Of a DNA stretch of 40,361 nt, positions 40,067-40,361 are shown piece by piece. The stretch spans positions 1 to 40,361 of IMG/VR virus record IMGVR_UViG_3300011116_001074; one strand, 5' to 3'. Source of the stretch: a virus. Made by a program: the position numbers and the translations under genes. The notes beneath the pieces were generated by a model. That model was not told where the DNA came from. It did no database searches and saw nothing but the letters and a program-made list of their open reading frames with translations. Every line of letters starts with the position of its first letter. The first letter of the stretch is position 1.

Positions 40067-40328
40067 TTAATATTTCTTTAAAATCCTCTAGGGTATTTAT
40101 CATAACTTTAATCTTTTTTTTACCAAGATATTCGTAGGCTTCTTTTAGCTCTTGGTCTTTTCCAGAATGTGCTAGTTTCAATTCATTAATAAATGGATCA
40201 AGTATCTTAGACATTTTTTTCCAATGAATATGACTTATGTCTTCAACTTCCAACCAGCCTTCGTGGTCAAATTTAGTAGCTTCGTCTTCACATACTGCAA
40301 GATATAATTCATCAATTCTTTCGTTCAT
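40059..40328 (-). CDS. Hypothetical helical protein
   Basis: 89 residues, charged and mainly helical (NERIDELYLAVCEDEATKF, KKIKVMINTLEDFKEIL). No family recognised. The frame has no stop up to the window edge, so an upstream start outside the window cannot be excluded; the ATG at 40328 is chosen because it forms an ATGA overlap with a possible preceding gene. Confidence 0.55.
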   Translation of the reverse strand: MNERIDELYLAVCEDEATKFDHEGWLEVEDISHIHWKKMSKILDPFINELKLAHSGKDQELKEAYEYLGKKKIKVMINTLEDFKEILNG

Positions 40329-40361
40329 TGTGCACAGATATCCTTCGGTTTTCTTTCGGAT
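40325..40361 (-). CDS. Possible 3' end of an upstream gene (edge fragment)
   Basis: One frame is open from the window edge to a TGA that overlaps the ATG at 40328, giving ...SERKPKDICAQ. This would be the C-terminus of the preceding operon gene. Only about a dozen codons are visible, so it is no more than a possibility. Confidence 0.2.
   Translation of the reverse strand, partial: SERKPKDICAQ

Noticed and set aside
1-40361. tRNA genes, terminator hairpins, insertion sequences, photosynthesis genes
   Set aside because: I looked in all gaps and found no cloverleaf-like or hairpin-plus-T-run sequence, no transposase and no psb-type protein.

Overview
The window is a piece of a T4-like tailed-phage genome, probably from a marine or other aquatic myovirus. 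It carries an almost complete T4-type replisome in one orientation: RNase H, sliding clamp gp45, clamp loader gp44/gp62, RegA, DNA polymerase gp43, UvsX, helicase gp41 and primase gp61. Nucleotide metabolism is not that of T4: there is a monomeric B12-dependent (class II) ribonucleotide reductase and a ThyX. Two small proteins at the left end look like families I associate with cyanophage-type myoviruses. I see no photosynthesis genes, tRNAs, CRISPR array, transposase or intein, so the host cannot be named.

Layout. 1-1168 (+): three small genes, the first cut by the window edge. 1165-2574 (-): RuvC-like resolvase, a 26-residue membrane peptide and a membrane-anchored trypsin-like protease. 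2638-4647 (+): a large low-complexity protein of unknown role. 4644-14108 (-): class II RNR, ThyX, an acidic protein, gp61, gp41, UvsX, a 36-residue membrane peptide, gp43 and a DUF1599-like protein. 14200-21646 (-): a fibre/adhesin module with repeat-rich fibres, a 58-triplet collagen-like fibre, a fibre-associated serine protease, an IPT/TIG protein and a baseplate-like adaptor. 21661-36179 (-): a 14.5-kb AT-rich glycan cassette with eight glycosyltransferase-like proteins, nucleotide-sugar enzymes and two methyltransferases. 36182-40361 (-): regA, gp62, gp44, gp45, a small gene, RNase H and two small early-type genes.

The most striking point is architectural. In T4, regA and gene 43 are neighbours; here about 22 kb of fibre and glycan genes sits between them, while replisome order is otherwise kept. 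The cassette encodes an RmlB-like 4,6-dehydratase, an E1/RfbH-type PLP/[2Fe-2S] 3-dehydrase with a His in place of the PLP lysine, an acetolactate-synthase-like TPP enzyme of the type found in O-antigen clusters (YerE-like) and a reductase-type SDR. Together these suggest a phage-borne route to a 3,6-dideoxy, possibly branched-chain, sugar, followed by transfer (including two GT10-like enzymes) and methylation. A sigma70-like promoter inside the cassette and apparent read-through from the clamp operon suggest early expression, which fits remodelling of the host surface, although virion decoration is possible.

Regulation. Three near-consensus promoters share the form TTGACT-N16-TATAAT/TATATT (upstream of RNase H, of a glycosyltransferase and of the DUF1599/gp43 operon). 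T4-late-like TATAAATA, GATAAATA and CTAAATA boxes precede fibre, regA, resolvase and other genes. Several of these lie 4-6 nt from the start codon, which would give leaderless or nearly leaderless transcripts. No gene-free stretch exceeds 300 bases, and I found no convincing terminator hairpin.
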